Below are positions 17,488 through 25,223 of a stretch of DNA of 64,000 nt, in pieces; position 1 is the stretch's first letter; each line of letters opens with the position of its first letter. Origin of the DNA: Pseudodesulfovibrio aespoeensis Aspo-2 (lineage in GTDB: Bacteria; Desulfobacterota; Desulfovibrionia; Desulfovibrionales; Desulfovibrionaceae). The notes beneath the pieces were generated by a model. The model saw only the letters and a list, made by a program, of their open reading frames with translations, had not been told where the DNA came from and ran no database searches. The stretch is taken from contig NC_014844.1 in the NCBI RefSeq assembly GCF_000176915.2, positions 2,418,001-2,482,000 of the forward strand. The letters run 5' to 3'. Made by a program: the position numbers and the translations under genes.

Positions 17488-18639
17488 ATGATCAGGAAAC
17501 AGGATTACTTCAAGCTTGGCGCGTTCATCATCGTCGGCACCACCATCCTCGTGGCCGTGATCATAATCCTGGGAGCGGGCAAATTTTTCAAGACCACCTA
17601 CACCATCGAGACCTATTTCAACGAGTCGGTCAACGGCCTGGATGTCGGCTCGCCGGTCAAGCTGCGCGGGGTGAACATCGGGCGGGTGGTGGATATTGAC
17701 TTCGTCCTCAACACCTATCCTGGAGCGAGCCAGGAAGAACGCCGCTACGTCTACGTCAAATGCGAAATCGAGCCGGACATCTTCGGCGAAATAAACAAGG
17801 AGAAATTCAGCGAGGCGGTGCGCGAGGAGGTAGCCTACGGCCTTCGCGTCCGGCCCACTTCCCTGGGCCTGACCGGCCAGCTCTTTCTCAACCTGACCTA
17901 CGACAGCGATGACAACACCCCGCTCCTGCCCGTGGACTGGATTCCCATCAACAACTACGTCCCGTCCGTGCCGAGCACCATGGGCCGCATCGAGGCGACA
18001 GTGACCGCCATCAGCAAGACCTTGAGCGGCATCAGCCAGGAAGACCTCGGCGGCATCATCAAGGACATCAAGTCCATCACCGGAGCCATCGACGATTTCA
18101 TCAAGGCCGAAGGCGGCAAGGAAGCGGGCCAGAAGGTGCTCTCCATCCTTGAGGAGACCCGGATGATCCTGGCCCGCACCAACCAGATACTGGCCGACCC
18201 GTCCACCACGCGGATCATTCCCCAGGCCGCCCAGGCCATCGCGGGCATCAACCGGATCGTCACAGAATCCGGTGACGAAGCGGTGGAGGCTGTCAGGGAG
18301 ACGCGGGGGGCCATGGCCAGCTTCAGAACGGCCTCAGACGTGCTGGCAAAGACCCTGACCGACCCGCGCATGGACAAGGCCATGTCCGAGATCGCCCCGG
18401 CCCTGGAAAATATCGGCAGCGCCGCCCGCGACATGGCCGCAGCGGTGTCCAAGATCCACGCCCTGGCCAACCGGCTCAACGCCCTGACCGCCAGCGAGGA
18501 AGCGAACCTCCACGCCATCCTCGAAGACACCCGTGTGATCCTGGAAAACATCAAGGATATCAGCATCGAAGCCAAGCGCTACCCATCGGGCATGATCTTC
18601 GGCGGCCCGCCGAACCAGGCCAAACCTGAAACCGATTAA
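17488..18639 (+). CDS. MlaD-family MCE-domain lipid transport protein
   Basis: A 383-residue protein with one N-terminal membrane anchor (FIIVGTTILVAVIIILGAG) and an MCE domain (ETYFNESVNGLDVGSPVKL ... GVNIGRVVDI; LRVRPTSLGLTGQLFLNL). A long C-terminal helical region (residues about 160-370) may form a coiled coil. MCE proteins form hexameric rings in the periplasm through which lipid passes. A single MCE domain with a long tail fits the MlaD/Mce group rather than multi-MCE PqiB. AAGGAC lies 6 bases before the ATG. Confidence 0.92.
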   Translation: MIRKQDYFKLGAFIIVGTTILVAVIIILGAGKFFKTTYTIETYFNESVNGLDVGSPVKLRGVNIGRVVDIDFVLNTYPGASQEERRYVYVKCEIEPDIFGEINKEKFSEAVREEVAYGLRVRPTSLGLTGQLFLNLTYDSDDNTPLLPVDWIPINNYVPSVPSTMGRIEATVTAISKTLSGISQEDLGGIIKDIKSITGAIDDFIKAEGGKEAGQKVLSILEETRMILARTNQILADPSTTRIIPQAAQAIAGINRIVTESGDEAVEAVRETRGAMASFRTASDVLAKTLTDPRMDKAMSEIAPALENIGSAARDMAAAVSKIHALANRLNALTASEEANLHAILEDTRVILENIKDISIEAKRYPSGMIFGGPPNQAKPETD

Positions 18640-18652
18640 CCGGAGCGCGACC

Positions 18653-19270
18653 ATGAAGAAACCCCTCCTCCTGCTCCTTGTCGCGGTCCTGGCCCTGGGC
18701 TGCGCCGCCTGCGTCAAGATGGGCGGCAAGCCCCTGGACAAGCACTACTACCGCCTCGCCCCGGTCCGGGCGCAGTCGCTGCCAGCGCCGCAGGACGGCA
18801 TCGTGCTCAACGTCCGCAGGCTGGCCGTGTCCGATCTTTACAACACCCGCGAGATCATCTACCAGCTGGCCGACGGGCGCATGGAGTCGGATTTCTACAA
18901 CCTCTATTTCATCACGCCGGGCAGCATGCTCACCTCGGAGCTGCGCGACTGGCTGGCCGCATCGGGCCGGTTCTCGCACATCATCACCCCCGGCAGCATG
19001 GTCGTGCCCGACCTGATTCTGGAAGGTGCGGTCAACACCCTGTATGGGGATTTTTCGTCCACCCCGCCGGCAGCGGTCATGTCAATGCAGTTCTTCCTGG
19101 TGGATGAATCCACCCCGGACAACACCATCCTCTTTTCGAAAAACTACACGCAGCGGATTCCCTTAAGCCAGCCCACCGCGCAGGAACTGGTCCAGGCCCT
19201 GACCGAGGGCACCCGGACCATCTTCACGCAGCTGGAGAGCGACTTGGCGCAGGCACCGCTGAAAAGGTAA
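18653..19270 (+). CDS. ABC-type transport auxiliary lipoprotein, PqiC-like
   Basis: The 205-residue protein begins with a signal peptide (KKPLLLLLVAVLALGCAAC) and a lipobox with two candidate Cys residues (LGCAAC). The body (YYRLAPVRAQ ... IVLNVRRLAVSDLYNTREI) fits the ABC_trans_aux/PqiC domain, an outer-membrane lipoprotein that receives MCE proteins at the outer membrane. Its place as fourth gene of the MCE operon supports this. The system thus mixes Mla-type permease, ATPase and MCE parts with a Pqi-type lipoprotein, and no MlaC or MlaA is seen nearby. Confidence 0.85.
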   Translation: MKKPLLLLLVAVLALGCAACVKMGGKPLDKHYYRLAPVRAQSLPAPQDGIVLNVRRLAVSDLYNTREIIYQLADGRMESDFYNLYFITPGSMLTSELRDWLAASGRFSHIITPGSMVVPDLILEGAVNTLYGDFSSTPPAAVMSMQFFLVDESTPDNTILFSKNYTQRIPLSQPTAQELVQALTEGTRTIFTQLESDLAQAPLKR

Positions 19271-19273
19271 CCC

Positions 19274-19804
19274 ATGAGCAAGAAGAAACCCCTGTACAGG
19301 CCGGAAGAATTCGACGACCGCGAATTCGGTCCGAGCAAGTCCCAGCTCAAGCGCGACAGCGTGGAACTCCAGAACCTCGGCACGGAATTCGCCGCCCTGG
19401 GCGACAAGGTGATCCGGGAGGCCGAACTCCCCCCGGAACTGGAAGCGGCCCTGCTGCTCATCAAGGCCCTGACCAAGCACGAGGCCCGGCGCAGGCACAT
19501 GCAATACGTGGGCAAGCTCATGCGCGCCTTTGACACCAGCCGCATCCGCCAAATCGTCGAGGCGGCCCGGCAGGGCCACGCCATCAGGAACGACTCCTTC
19601 CACAAGCTGGAAAAACTCCGGGACAGGCTGGTGGACGGCGACGACGACCTGGTGCAGCAAATCTTCGAGGCCCATCCGGACCAAGGCCAGCGACTGCGCC
19701 AGCTTGTCCTGGCCGCGCGCCGGGAAAAAGAAACAGACAAGCCCCCGGCCTCGGCCCGCGCCCTGTTCAAACTGCTGCACGCACTGCCCGCCACCGAGGA
19801 TTAG
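19274..19804 (+). CDS. darP: DarP/YjgA family ribosome biogenesis protein (DUF615)
   Basis: A 176-residue, highly charged helical protein of the YjgA family: RSKSQLK-like start (FGPSKSQLKRDSVELQNLG), KALTKHEARRRHMQYVGKLMR in the middle, and HPDQGQRLRQLVLAARRE near the end. In E. coli YjgA/DarP associates with late 50S assembly intermediates. It starts 3 bases after the lipoprotein gene, with its Shine-Dalgarno (AAAAGG) inside that gene's last codons, so the two are likely one transcript although their roles differ. Length is normal. Confidence 0.9.
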   Translation: MSKKKPLYRPEEFDDREFGPSKSQLKRDSVELQNLGTEFAALGDKVIREAELPPELEAALLLIKALTKHEARRRHMQYVGKLMRAFDTSRIRQIVEAARQGHAIRNDSFHKLEKLRDRLVDGDDDLVQQIFEAHPDQGQRLRQLVLAARREKETDKPPASARALFKLLHALPATED

Positions 19805-19834
19805 GCCGCGCCCCGAAGCTTTCAACACGTGAAC

Positions 19835-19856
19835 GCGGGCAAGAATAATCGCCCGC
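19835..19856 (+). terminator. Weak hairpin after darP
   Basis: GCGGGC (19835-19840) pairs with GCCCGC (19851-19856) across a 10-base loop. No T-run follows, so it may be only a weak or Rho-assisted end of the MCE-darP message. Confidence 0.4.
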
Positions 19857-19860
19857 CCCC

Positions 19861-19888
19861 TTGACGCGGGCGGCTGCGGAATTATCTT
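19861..19888 (+). promoter_or_regulatory. Putative promoter of the zinc-ribbon gene
   Basis: TTGACG (19861-19866), a 16-base spacer and TATCTT (19883-19888), about 44 bases before the transcribed AAGGAG and ATG at 19939. The fit to sigma-70 consensus is good but unproven. Confidence 0.5.
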
Positions 19889-19938
19889 CACTGCAATCGA
19901 ACCAAACCGCAGCGAATCGCACCGGATAAGGAGATAGC

Positions 19939-20208
19939 ATGGTCATTCACGAATATGCCGGAATCGTCACCGAGCTTGAGGATCACGACTGCCCGCATTG
20001 CGGCAAGCTCATGGAGCCCTGGCTCACCCCGCCTGAAACAGGCTGGGGCGTCATCCTGGTCTGCAGCAACAACGGCTGCCCCTTCTACCTCGACTCTGAA
20101 ACGGACATCGAGAACAAGCGCGACGACTCCCATCTGGGCTGCCGCTTTGCCCTGGACCCCGGCAACAAGTACAAGCCCGTCAACGTCCTGGCCGTCTGCC
20201 CCCACTAA
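19939..20208 (+). CDS. Small zinc-ribbon protein (ogr/Delta-like)
   Basis: An 89-residue protein with two Cys pairs or near pairs, DCPHCGK and CSNNGCPFY, about 30 residues apart, which should bind one zinc ion as in Ogr/Delta-like zinc fingers. The rest (DDSHLGCRFALDPGNKYKP) is not recognised. It has its own promoter candidate, a strong ribosome binding site (AAGGAG, 5 bases before ATG) and a good terminator after it, so it is a single-gene unit. Ogr/Delta homologues are phage activators, but nothing else here looks like phage, so a cellular role is more likely. Confidence 0.75.
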   Translation: MVIHEYAGIVTELEDHDCPHCGKLMEPWLTPPETGWGVILVCSNNGCPFYLDSETDIENKRDDSHLGCRFALDPGNKYKPVNVLAVCPH

Positions 20209-20233
20209 GCGCGACCCCCAGACACGATGAAAC

Positions 20234-20270
20234 GGCCCCGCCCGGCATGCCTTGGCGGGGCCTTTGCTTT
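20234..20270 (+). terminator. Terminator after the zinc-ribbon gene
   Basis: GGCCCCGCC (20234-20242) pairs with GGCGGGGCC (20254-20262), followed by TTTGCTTT. It ends the single-gene unit 26 bases after its stop. Confidence 0.85.
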
Positions 20271-20385
20271 GTGCCTCCGTTAACCCAGGCCGATGACGAC
20301 GATAACAAGAAATGATGGCTCGGCCCGTTCCCAAGCCGGTCCGCAGGTGATAGACCTGCCTACCCGCTGACAAAAGGAACATGCA

Positions 20386-21291
20386 ATGTCGGATACGCAA
20401 GGCAAGGGTTTGGCGCTGCTGGCGCTGCTGCTGGCAGTGACGCTCTGGGCCAGTTCGTTCATCGTGCTCAAGGTGGCCTTCACCCGGTTCGACCCCATGG
20501 TGGTCATCTTCGGACGCATGGCCGTGGCCTCCCTGTGCTTTCTCTTCGTCTTCCGGCGGCTGGTCCGGACCGTGGAATACCGGCCCGGCGACTGGAAACT
20601 GCTCCTGTTCATGGGCGTGTGCGAGCCGGGTCTCTACTTCATCTTCGAGGCCATGGCCCTGACCTACACCGACGCCTCCCAGGCGGGCATGATCTGCGCT
20701 CTGCTGCCCCTCATGGTGGCGCTTGGCGCGCGCTTCCACCTGGGCGAGCACACCTCGCGGCGCACCTTCGCGGGATTTGCCCTGGCCATTGTCGGCGCGG
20801 TGGCGCTGTCCGCCGCCGCCACGCCCAGCGCCACCGCGCCCAATCCCGCGCTGGGCAATTTTCTCGAATTCCTGGCCATGGTCTGCGCCACCGGCTACAT
20901 GGTCACCCTGAAGGGGCTCATGCCGCGCTACTCCCCCTGGTTCCTGACCATGATCCAGGCATTCATCGGCTCCATATTCTACTTCCCGCTGCTCTTCCTG
21001 CCGAGCACCGCCATGCCCACGACCTTCGATCCCCTCGGCATCGGCGCCATCCTCTTCCTCGGCGTGTTTGTGACCATCCTGGCCTACGGCTTCTACAACT
21101 TCGGCATGTCCAAGATCCCGGCCAGCCAGGCGTCCGCCTTTGTCAACCTGATCCCGGTCATCACCCTGGTCTTTGCCTGGTTCATGCTGGGCGAACGGCT
21201 CGCCCCGCTCCAATATGCGGCATCCGCCGTGGTCCTTACCGGGGTCTTTCTGAGTCAGGACCGGAAAGCGGCGCAACCGGCAACGGCCTGA
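20386..21291 (+). CDS. DMT/EamA family transporter
   Basis: A 301-residue membrane protein with ten predicted helices in two EamA repeats (first from about residue 8, second from about residue 150: NFLEFLAMVCATGYMVTLKG). The ends of the repeats carry the usual motif (FNLIPVITLVFAWFMLGERL). The substrate is unknown; relatives export amino acids, metabolites or drugs. AAGGA lies 8 bases before the ATG. Its last 56 bases overlap the 3' end of mqnD on the opposite strand. Confidence 0.9.
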   Translation: MSDTQGKGLALLALLLAVTLWASSFIVLKVAFTRFDPMVVIFGRMAVASLCFLFVFRRLVRTVEYRPGDWKLLLFMGVCEPGLYFIFEAMALTYTDASQAGMICALLPLMVALGARFHLGEHTSRRTFAGFALAIVGAVALSAAATPSATAPNPALGNFLEFLAMVCATGYMVTLKGLMPRYSPWFLTMIQAFIGSIFYFPLLFLPSTAMPTTFDPLGIGAILFLGVFVTILAYGFYNFGMSKIPASQASAFVNLIPVITLVFAWFMLGERLAPLQYAASAVVLTGVFLSQDRKAAQPATA

Positions 21292-22126
21292 GGAACACGG
21301 CCCGAAGCCGGTCCGGGTCCGCCCCGGGCATTGCCTCGGCCAGCAGCCGGGCCATGGCCCGCTCCCCGGCCTCGCCCACATCCAGGCTGTGGTCCGTGAC
21401 AAAGGTGCGGATGTGTTCCCGGATGATTGCCTCGTCCATCTCCTGGGCATGGCGCCTGATGTAGCCCCACGCCCCTTGCGAGTTTGCCAGCGCCGCCAGC
21501 AGGCTTTGGCGGATCGCCGTGTTCATGGTCTGCGCCGCTCCCTGGCCCAGCGACCGCCGCATGGCAATGGCCCCCAGCGGGATGGGCAGGCCTGTGTGCG
21601 CCTCCCACCACGCCCCCAAATCGAGGATGCGCGCCAGCCCATGCTCGCCGTAGGTGAACCGCCCCTCGTGGATGACCACGCCCGCGTCCGCCCGGCCTGC
21701 GGCCACGGCAGGCATGACCTGGTCAAAGACCATGGGCGCGAGCCGCACCGAGACCCCGGCCTCGCGGCAGCACAGGCCAAAGAGCAGGGCCGCCGTGGTC
21801 CGCTGGCCGGGAATGGCCACGGTCTTGCCGTCGAGCGCAGCCAGACCGCCAGCCCCGGCCCGGCCCACCAGCACCGGCCCGACCCCGTACCCCATGGCCC
21901 CACCGGCCCGCAGCAGCACATAGGCGTCCAGAATCCCGGCCACCGCCGCTGCCGAGACCTTGACCACGTCCAGCCGCCCCTCGCTGGCCATGGCGTTGAG
22001 TTCCTCCACATCGGCCAGGGTCACGTCCAGACCGCCGGGCCAGGGGATGGTCCCTGCGGCCAGTGCATGAAATATGAAGGTGTCGTTGGGGCAGGGCGAA
22101 AAGCCGATCCGAAGCGCGTCAGGCAT
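21236..22126 (-). CDS. mqnD: 1,4-dihydroxy-6-naphthoate synthase (MqnD)
   Basis: A 296-residue periplasmic-binding-protein-like enzyme. The N-terminal IGFSPCPNDTFIFHAL is the family signature; further conserved parts are DVVKVSAAA, GYGVGPVLV and DAGVVIHEGRFTY. MqnD converts cyclic dehypoxanthine futalosine to 1,4-dihydroxy-6-naphthoate in the futalosine menaquinone route. mqnE, mqnC and mqnA lie on the other side of a shared control region, divergently oriented. GAGGG lies 5 bases before the ATG. The 3' end overlaps the DMT transporter gene by 56 bases. Confidence 0.93.
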   Translation of the reverse strand: MPDALRIGFSPCPNDTFIFHALAAGTIPWPGGLDVTLADVEELNAMASEGRLDVVKVSAAAVAGILDAYVLLRAGGAMGYGVGPVLVGRAGAGGLAALDGKTVAIPGQRTTAALLFGLCCREAGVSVRLAPMVFDQVMPAVAAGRADAGVVIHEGRFTYGEHGLARILDLGAWWEAHTGLPIPLGAIAMRRSLGQGAAQTMNTAIRQSLLAALANSQGAWGYIRRHAQEMDEAIIREHIRTFVTDHSLDVGEAGERAMARLLAEAMPGADPDRLRAVFLRPLPVAPLSGPDSERPR

Positions 22127-22162
22127 GGTATCCCTCTATATTTTCTACGCTCTTTTATCCTG

Positions 22163-22212
22163 TTGACAGGCCACCATGCCGGAGATACACATGGTGACCA
22201 CCTGGTCACCAT
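22163..22212 (+). promoter_or_regulatory. tetR-mqn promoter with perfect palindromic operator
   Basis: A TTGACA (22163-22168) stands 17 bases before TACACA (22186-22191). Immediately after, ATGGTGACC (22191-22199) and GGTCACCAT (22204-22212) form a perfect 9+9 inverted repeat with a 4-base spacer, covering the expected transcription start and ending 36 bases before the tetR ATG. This is the usual form and place of a TetR-family operator. The -10 match is poor, so the palindrome is more secure than the promoter. Confidence 0.65.
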
Positions 22213-22248
22213 TAGCGCACCCGGCCCCGGAGGGCAAGAAGGACCAAT

Positions 22249-22923
22249 ATGGGAATGTCGCCCAACACATTCGAGAACCTGCCGGACGACAAGCGCGAGC
22301 GCGTGCTGGCCGAGGCCGCCCGAGAGTTTGCAGACCACGGCTACCATCAGGCCAGCGTCAACCGCATGGTCGGGCGGCTGGGCATCGCCAAGGGGTCGAT
22401 CTTCAAGTATTTCGGCTCGAAGCAGGGAATCTTCGAATACCTTTTCGGCCAGACCGTGGCCGACTTCAAGAAACCCCTCAAGCAGATCAGGGACAGCGCG
22501 TCCGGCGACTTTTTCGAGCGCATCGGGCAGAGCCTGCTGGCCGGGGCCGAATTCATCACCGCCAATCCGCTCATCTACCGCATCTACCTGAAGATGGTCT
22601 ACCAGGAGGGGTTCCCCCTGCGCGACAGATTCCTGGGCGAGATCAGGCAGGCTTCGGACAAGTACCTGCGCGGGCTGGTCACAGACGCCATGGCAACAGG
22701 CCAGCTGAGACCCGGCATCGACGCGGACATGGCCGTCCATCACCTGGACGCGGTCATGGACCGCTTCCTCCAGGCCTGCGCCATCCCGGCCCTGAACGCC
22801 AGGGGCGCGTCCCCTGGCAACACCCCGGACGCCCTCAGGACCAGAGCCGAAGCCGTGGTCGATTTCCTGCGCCATGGGCTCGGCGCGCACACCCAAACCC
22901 CGGAACACCAATGCAGATCCTGA
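22249..22923 (+). CDS. TetR/AcrR family transcriptional regulator in the mqn operon
   Basis: A 224-residue regulator. Residues about 12-60 form the TetR helix-turn-helix (RVLAEAAREFADHGYHQASV ... GIAKGSIFKYFGSKQGIFEY). The C-terminal ligand domain is not similar to any group I recognise. AAGGA precedes the ATG. Its stop codon lies inside mqnE: the two genes overlap by 13 bases, so translation is probably coupled. A perfect palindrome just upstream is a likely binding site, suggesting that it represses its own operon, and possibly mqnD. What ligand it senses is unknown. Confidence 0.92.
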   Translation: MGMSPNTFENLPDDKRERVLAEAAREFADHGYHQASVNRMVGRLGIAKGSIFKYFGSKQGIFEYLFGQTVADFKKPLKQIRDSASGDFFERIGQSLLAGAEFITANPLIYRIYLKMVYQEGFPLRDRFLGEIRQASDKYLRGLVTDAMATGQLRPGIDADMAVHHLDAVMDRFLQACAIPALNARGASPGNTPDALRTRAEAVVDFLRHGLGAHTQTPEHQCRS

Positions 22924-24005
22924 AAAGCGATTTCTTCGACAACATGGGACTTGGCGACATCCGCACCAAGGTCGCCAACCGTGAGCGGCTGACCTTTGAC
23001 GACGGCATGCGCCTGTTTAACTGCCCGGAGCCCCTGGCCGTGGGCGCGCTGGCCCAGCAGGTGCGCGCCCGGCTGCATGGCGACAAGGCGTTCTATGTGG
23101 TCAACCGCCACATCAATTACACCAACATCTGCGTCAACGGCTGCGCCTTCTGCGCCTACCAGCGCGAGGAAGGCCAGCCCGGCGGCTTTGTCCTCTCCCT
23201 GGACGAAGCGCTGGCCCGCATCGACGCCTCGCCGCTCCCACCCCGCGAGATCCACATTGTGGGCGGCTGCCATCCCCGCCTTGGCCTCGACTACTTTGAG
23301 GCCCTGCTCCAGGCCATCCGCCAGCGGCTGCCCGAGGCCGTGCTCAAGTGTTTCACCGCCGTGGAGATCGCCCATTTCGCCCGTCTCGAAAACATCGCCA
23401 CCCGCGAGGTGCTTGAGCGCCTTCAGGCCGCCGGGCTGGGCATGCTCCCTGGCGGCGGGGCCGAGATATTCGCCCCAGCCGTGCGCGAGCGCATCTGTCC
23501 GCGCAAGTCCACCGCCGACCAGTGGCTCGCCATCCACGAAGAGGCCCACGCTCTGGGCATCAAGACCAACTGCACCATGCTCTTCGGCCACATCGAGGCG
23601 CGCGCCGACCGCATCGATCACCTCATCCGGCTGCGCGAGAGCCAGGACCGCAGCCACGGCTACACCTGCTTCATCCCCCTGCCCTTCCTGACCGAAAACA
23701 GCACATTGACCATCGACAAGCCCCTGACCGGCCTTGAGGAGCTGCGGACCATCGCCATCAGCCGGTTGATGCTCGACAACATCCCGCACATCAAGGCCTA
23801 CTGGGTCATGCTCGGTGTCAAGCAGGCCCAGGCCGCGCTCAAATTCGGGGCCGACGATTTCGACGGCACCGTGGTCGAGGAAAAAATCGGCCACGAGGCC
23901 GGGGCCACCAGCGAACAGGGACTGACCCGCGCCGGGCTCGAAGCCATGATCCGGGGCTGCGGCTGCACCCCCATCGAACGGGATGCGTATTTCAACGAGG
24001 TATAG
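22911..24005 (+). CDS. mqnE: Aminodeoxyfutalosine synthase (radical SAM, MqnE)
   Basis: A 364-residue radical SAM enzyme with C74, C78 and C81 (NYTNICVNGCAFCAY). It joins a SAM-derived 5'-deoxyadenosyl radical to 3-[(1-carboxyvinyl)oxy]benzoate to form aminofutalosine. MqnE and MqnC are close paralogues; this one carries the HIVGGCHPRLGLDYFE and GMLPGGGAEIF segments and the FCAYQREEGQPGG form, which fit MqnE. The start at 22911 overlaps tetR by 13 bases; a longer open frame back to 22176 is an artefact of reading through tetR in another frame. mqnC follows after repeat copy B. Confidence 0.93.
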   Translation: MQILKSDFFDNMGLGDIRTKVANRERLTFDDGMRLFNCPEPLAVGALAQQVRARLHGDKAFYVVNRHINYTNICVNGCAFCAYQREEGQPGGFVLSLDEALARIDASPLPPREIHIVGGCHPRLGLDYFEALLQAIRQRLPEAVLKCFTAVEIAHFARLENIATREVLERLQAAGLGMLPGGGAEIFAPAVRERICPRKSTADQWLAIHEEAHALGIKTNCTMLFGHIEARADRIDHLIRLRESQDRSHGYTCFIPLPFLTENSTLTIDKPLTGLEELRTIAISRLMLDNIPHIKAYWVMLGVKQAQAALKFGADDFDGTVVEEKIGHEAGATSEQGLTRAGLEAMIRGCGCTPIERDAYFNEV

Positions 24006-24116
24006 GAGTGCCTCCGGCGGCCAGGGGGAAGGGAAGGGGGAAACCCTTTGAAAAGGGCTCTCCCCCTTCCCTTCCCCCTGGATCCCCATCCCATCCCCTT
24101 TCCCAAACTTTTTGGC
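24005..24116 (+). repeat. Intergenic hairpin repeat, copy B (mqnE-mqnC gap)
   Basis: GTGCCTCCGGCGG box, a perfect 21-bp stem (24021-24041 with 24061-24081), an inner ACCCTTT/AAAGGG stem and an AAACTTTTTGGCGG tail, in the same order as copy A. It starts at the mqnE stop codon and ends about 34 bases before the mqnC ATG, inside an otherwise tight operon. Confidence 0.8.
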
Positions 24117-24149
24117 GGGGGGGGGGTGAAGGAGAACGAGAAGAAAGGA

Positions 24150-25223
24150 ATGAAAGTGATAGAGAGAATTTTCAAGAAGGTTCTGGATGGGGAGCGGATC
24201 GGGGCGGACGAGGCCATGATTCTGCATGATCACGCGGAGCTGGCCGACCTGGGGTGGCTGGCCCACCGGGTGCGGCTGACCAAGCATCCCGAGCCGGTGG
24301 TCACCTATGTGGTGGATCGCAATATAAATTATTCAAACATCTGCGTGTGCTGCTGCAAGTTTTGCGCGTTCTACCGCGAGCCGGGGCAGGAGGGCGGATA
24401 TGTGCTCTCGCTGGACGAGATCAGCCGCAAGATAGAGGAGACCCTCGCCCTGGGCGGCACGCAGATCCTCATGCAGGGCGGACATCATCCGCATCTGCCT
24501 CTGTCCTGGTATGAGTCGATGCTGGCCCATATCAAGGCCAACCACGACATCCACATCCACGCCTTTTCGCCGCCGGAGATCGTCTTCTGGAGCGAGCTTG
24601 AGCACATCCCGGTGGCCGAGGTCATCGCCCGGCTGCGTAAGGCAGGGCTCGATTCCATCCCCGGCGGCGGGGCCGAGATCCTGGTGGACGAAGTTCGCTC
24701 GCGGGTCGCGCCCAACAAGTGCCCGGCCCGACAGTGGCTGGCGGTCATGGAGGAAGCCCACGCCCAGGGGTTGCGCACCACCGCCACCATGATGTTCGGC
24801 CACCTGGAGACCGTCAAACAGCGCGTGGAGCACATGCTGGCCGTGCGCGACAGCCAGGACCGCACCGGCGGATTCACGGCCTTCATCCCCTGGACCTTCC
24901 AGCCGGACAGCACCGGGCTGGCCCACTGCCGCAAGCTGACCAGCGTCGAATATCTGCGCACCCTGGCCCTCTCGCGCATCCTGCTCGACAACGTGGACAA
25001 CATCCAGGTCTCCTGGGTGACCATGGGGCCAAAGATCGCCCAGCTCGCCCTCTTCTTCGGCGGCAACGACTTCGGCTCGACCATGATCGAGGAGAACGTG
25101 GTCAGGGCCGCCGGGGTCTCCTTCAGCCTCTCGCGCAACGAGATCCACCGCCTCATTGAGGACGCGGGGTTCGCTCCCAGACAGCGGACCATGACCTATG
25201 GGCTGGTGGAGGCCCGGCCATGA
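24150..25223 (+). CDS. mqnC: Cyclic dehypoxanthine futalosine synthase (radical SAM, MqnC)
   Basis: A 357-residue radical SAM enzyme with C65, C69 and C72 (NYSNICVCCCKFCAFYR), plus two extra Cys at 67 and 68 within the motif. It cyclises dehypoxanthine futalosine. The segments LMQGGHHPHLPLSWYE, DSIPGGGAEILV and FIPWTFQPDST are typical of MqnC. The ATG at 24150 has GGAG about 15 bases and AAAGG one base upstream, neither ideal; a GTG at 24126 in the same frame is the alternative. It overlaps mqnA by 4 bases (ATGA). Confidence 0.93.
   Translation: MKVIERIFKKVLDGERIGADEAMILHDHAELADLGWLAHRVRLTKHPEPVVTYVVDRNINYSNICVCCCKFCAFYREPGQEGGYVLSLDEISRKIEETLALGGTQILMQGGHHPHLPLSWYESMLAHIKANHDIHIHAFSPPEIVFWSELEHIPVAEVIARLRKAGLDSIPGGGAEILVDEVRSRVAPNKCPARQWLAVMEEAHAQGLRTTATMMFGHLETVKQRVEHMLAVRDSQDRTGGFTAFIPWTFQPDSTGLAHCRKLTSVEYLRTLALSRILLDNVDNIQVSWVTMGPKIAQLALFFGGNDFGSTMIEENVVRAAGVSFSLSRNEIHRLIEDAGFAPRQRTMTYGLVEARP

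Noticed and set aside
22176-22910. A long in-frame extension of mqnE back to 22176
   Set aside because: It overlaps the whole tetR gene in another frame; MqnE similarity begins only at 22911.
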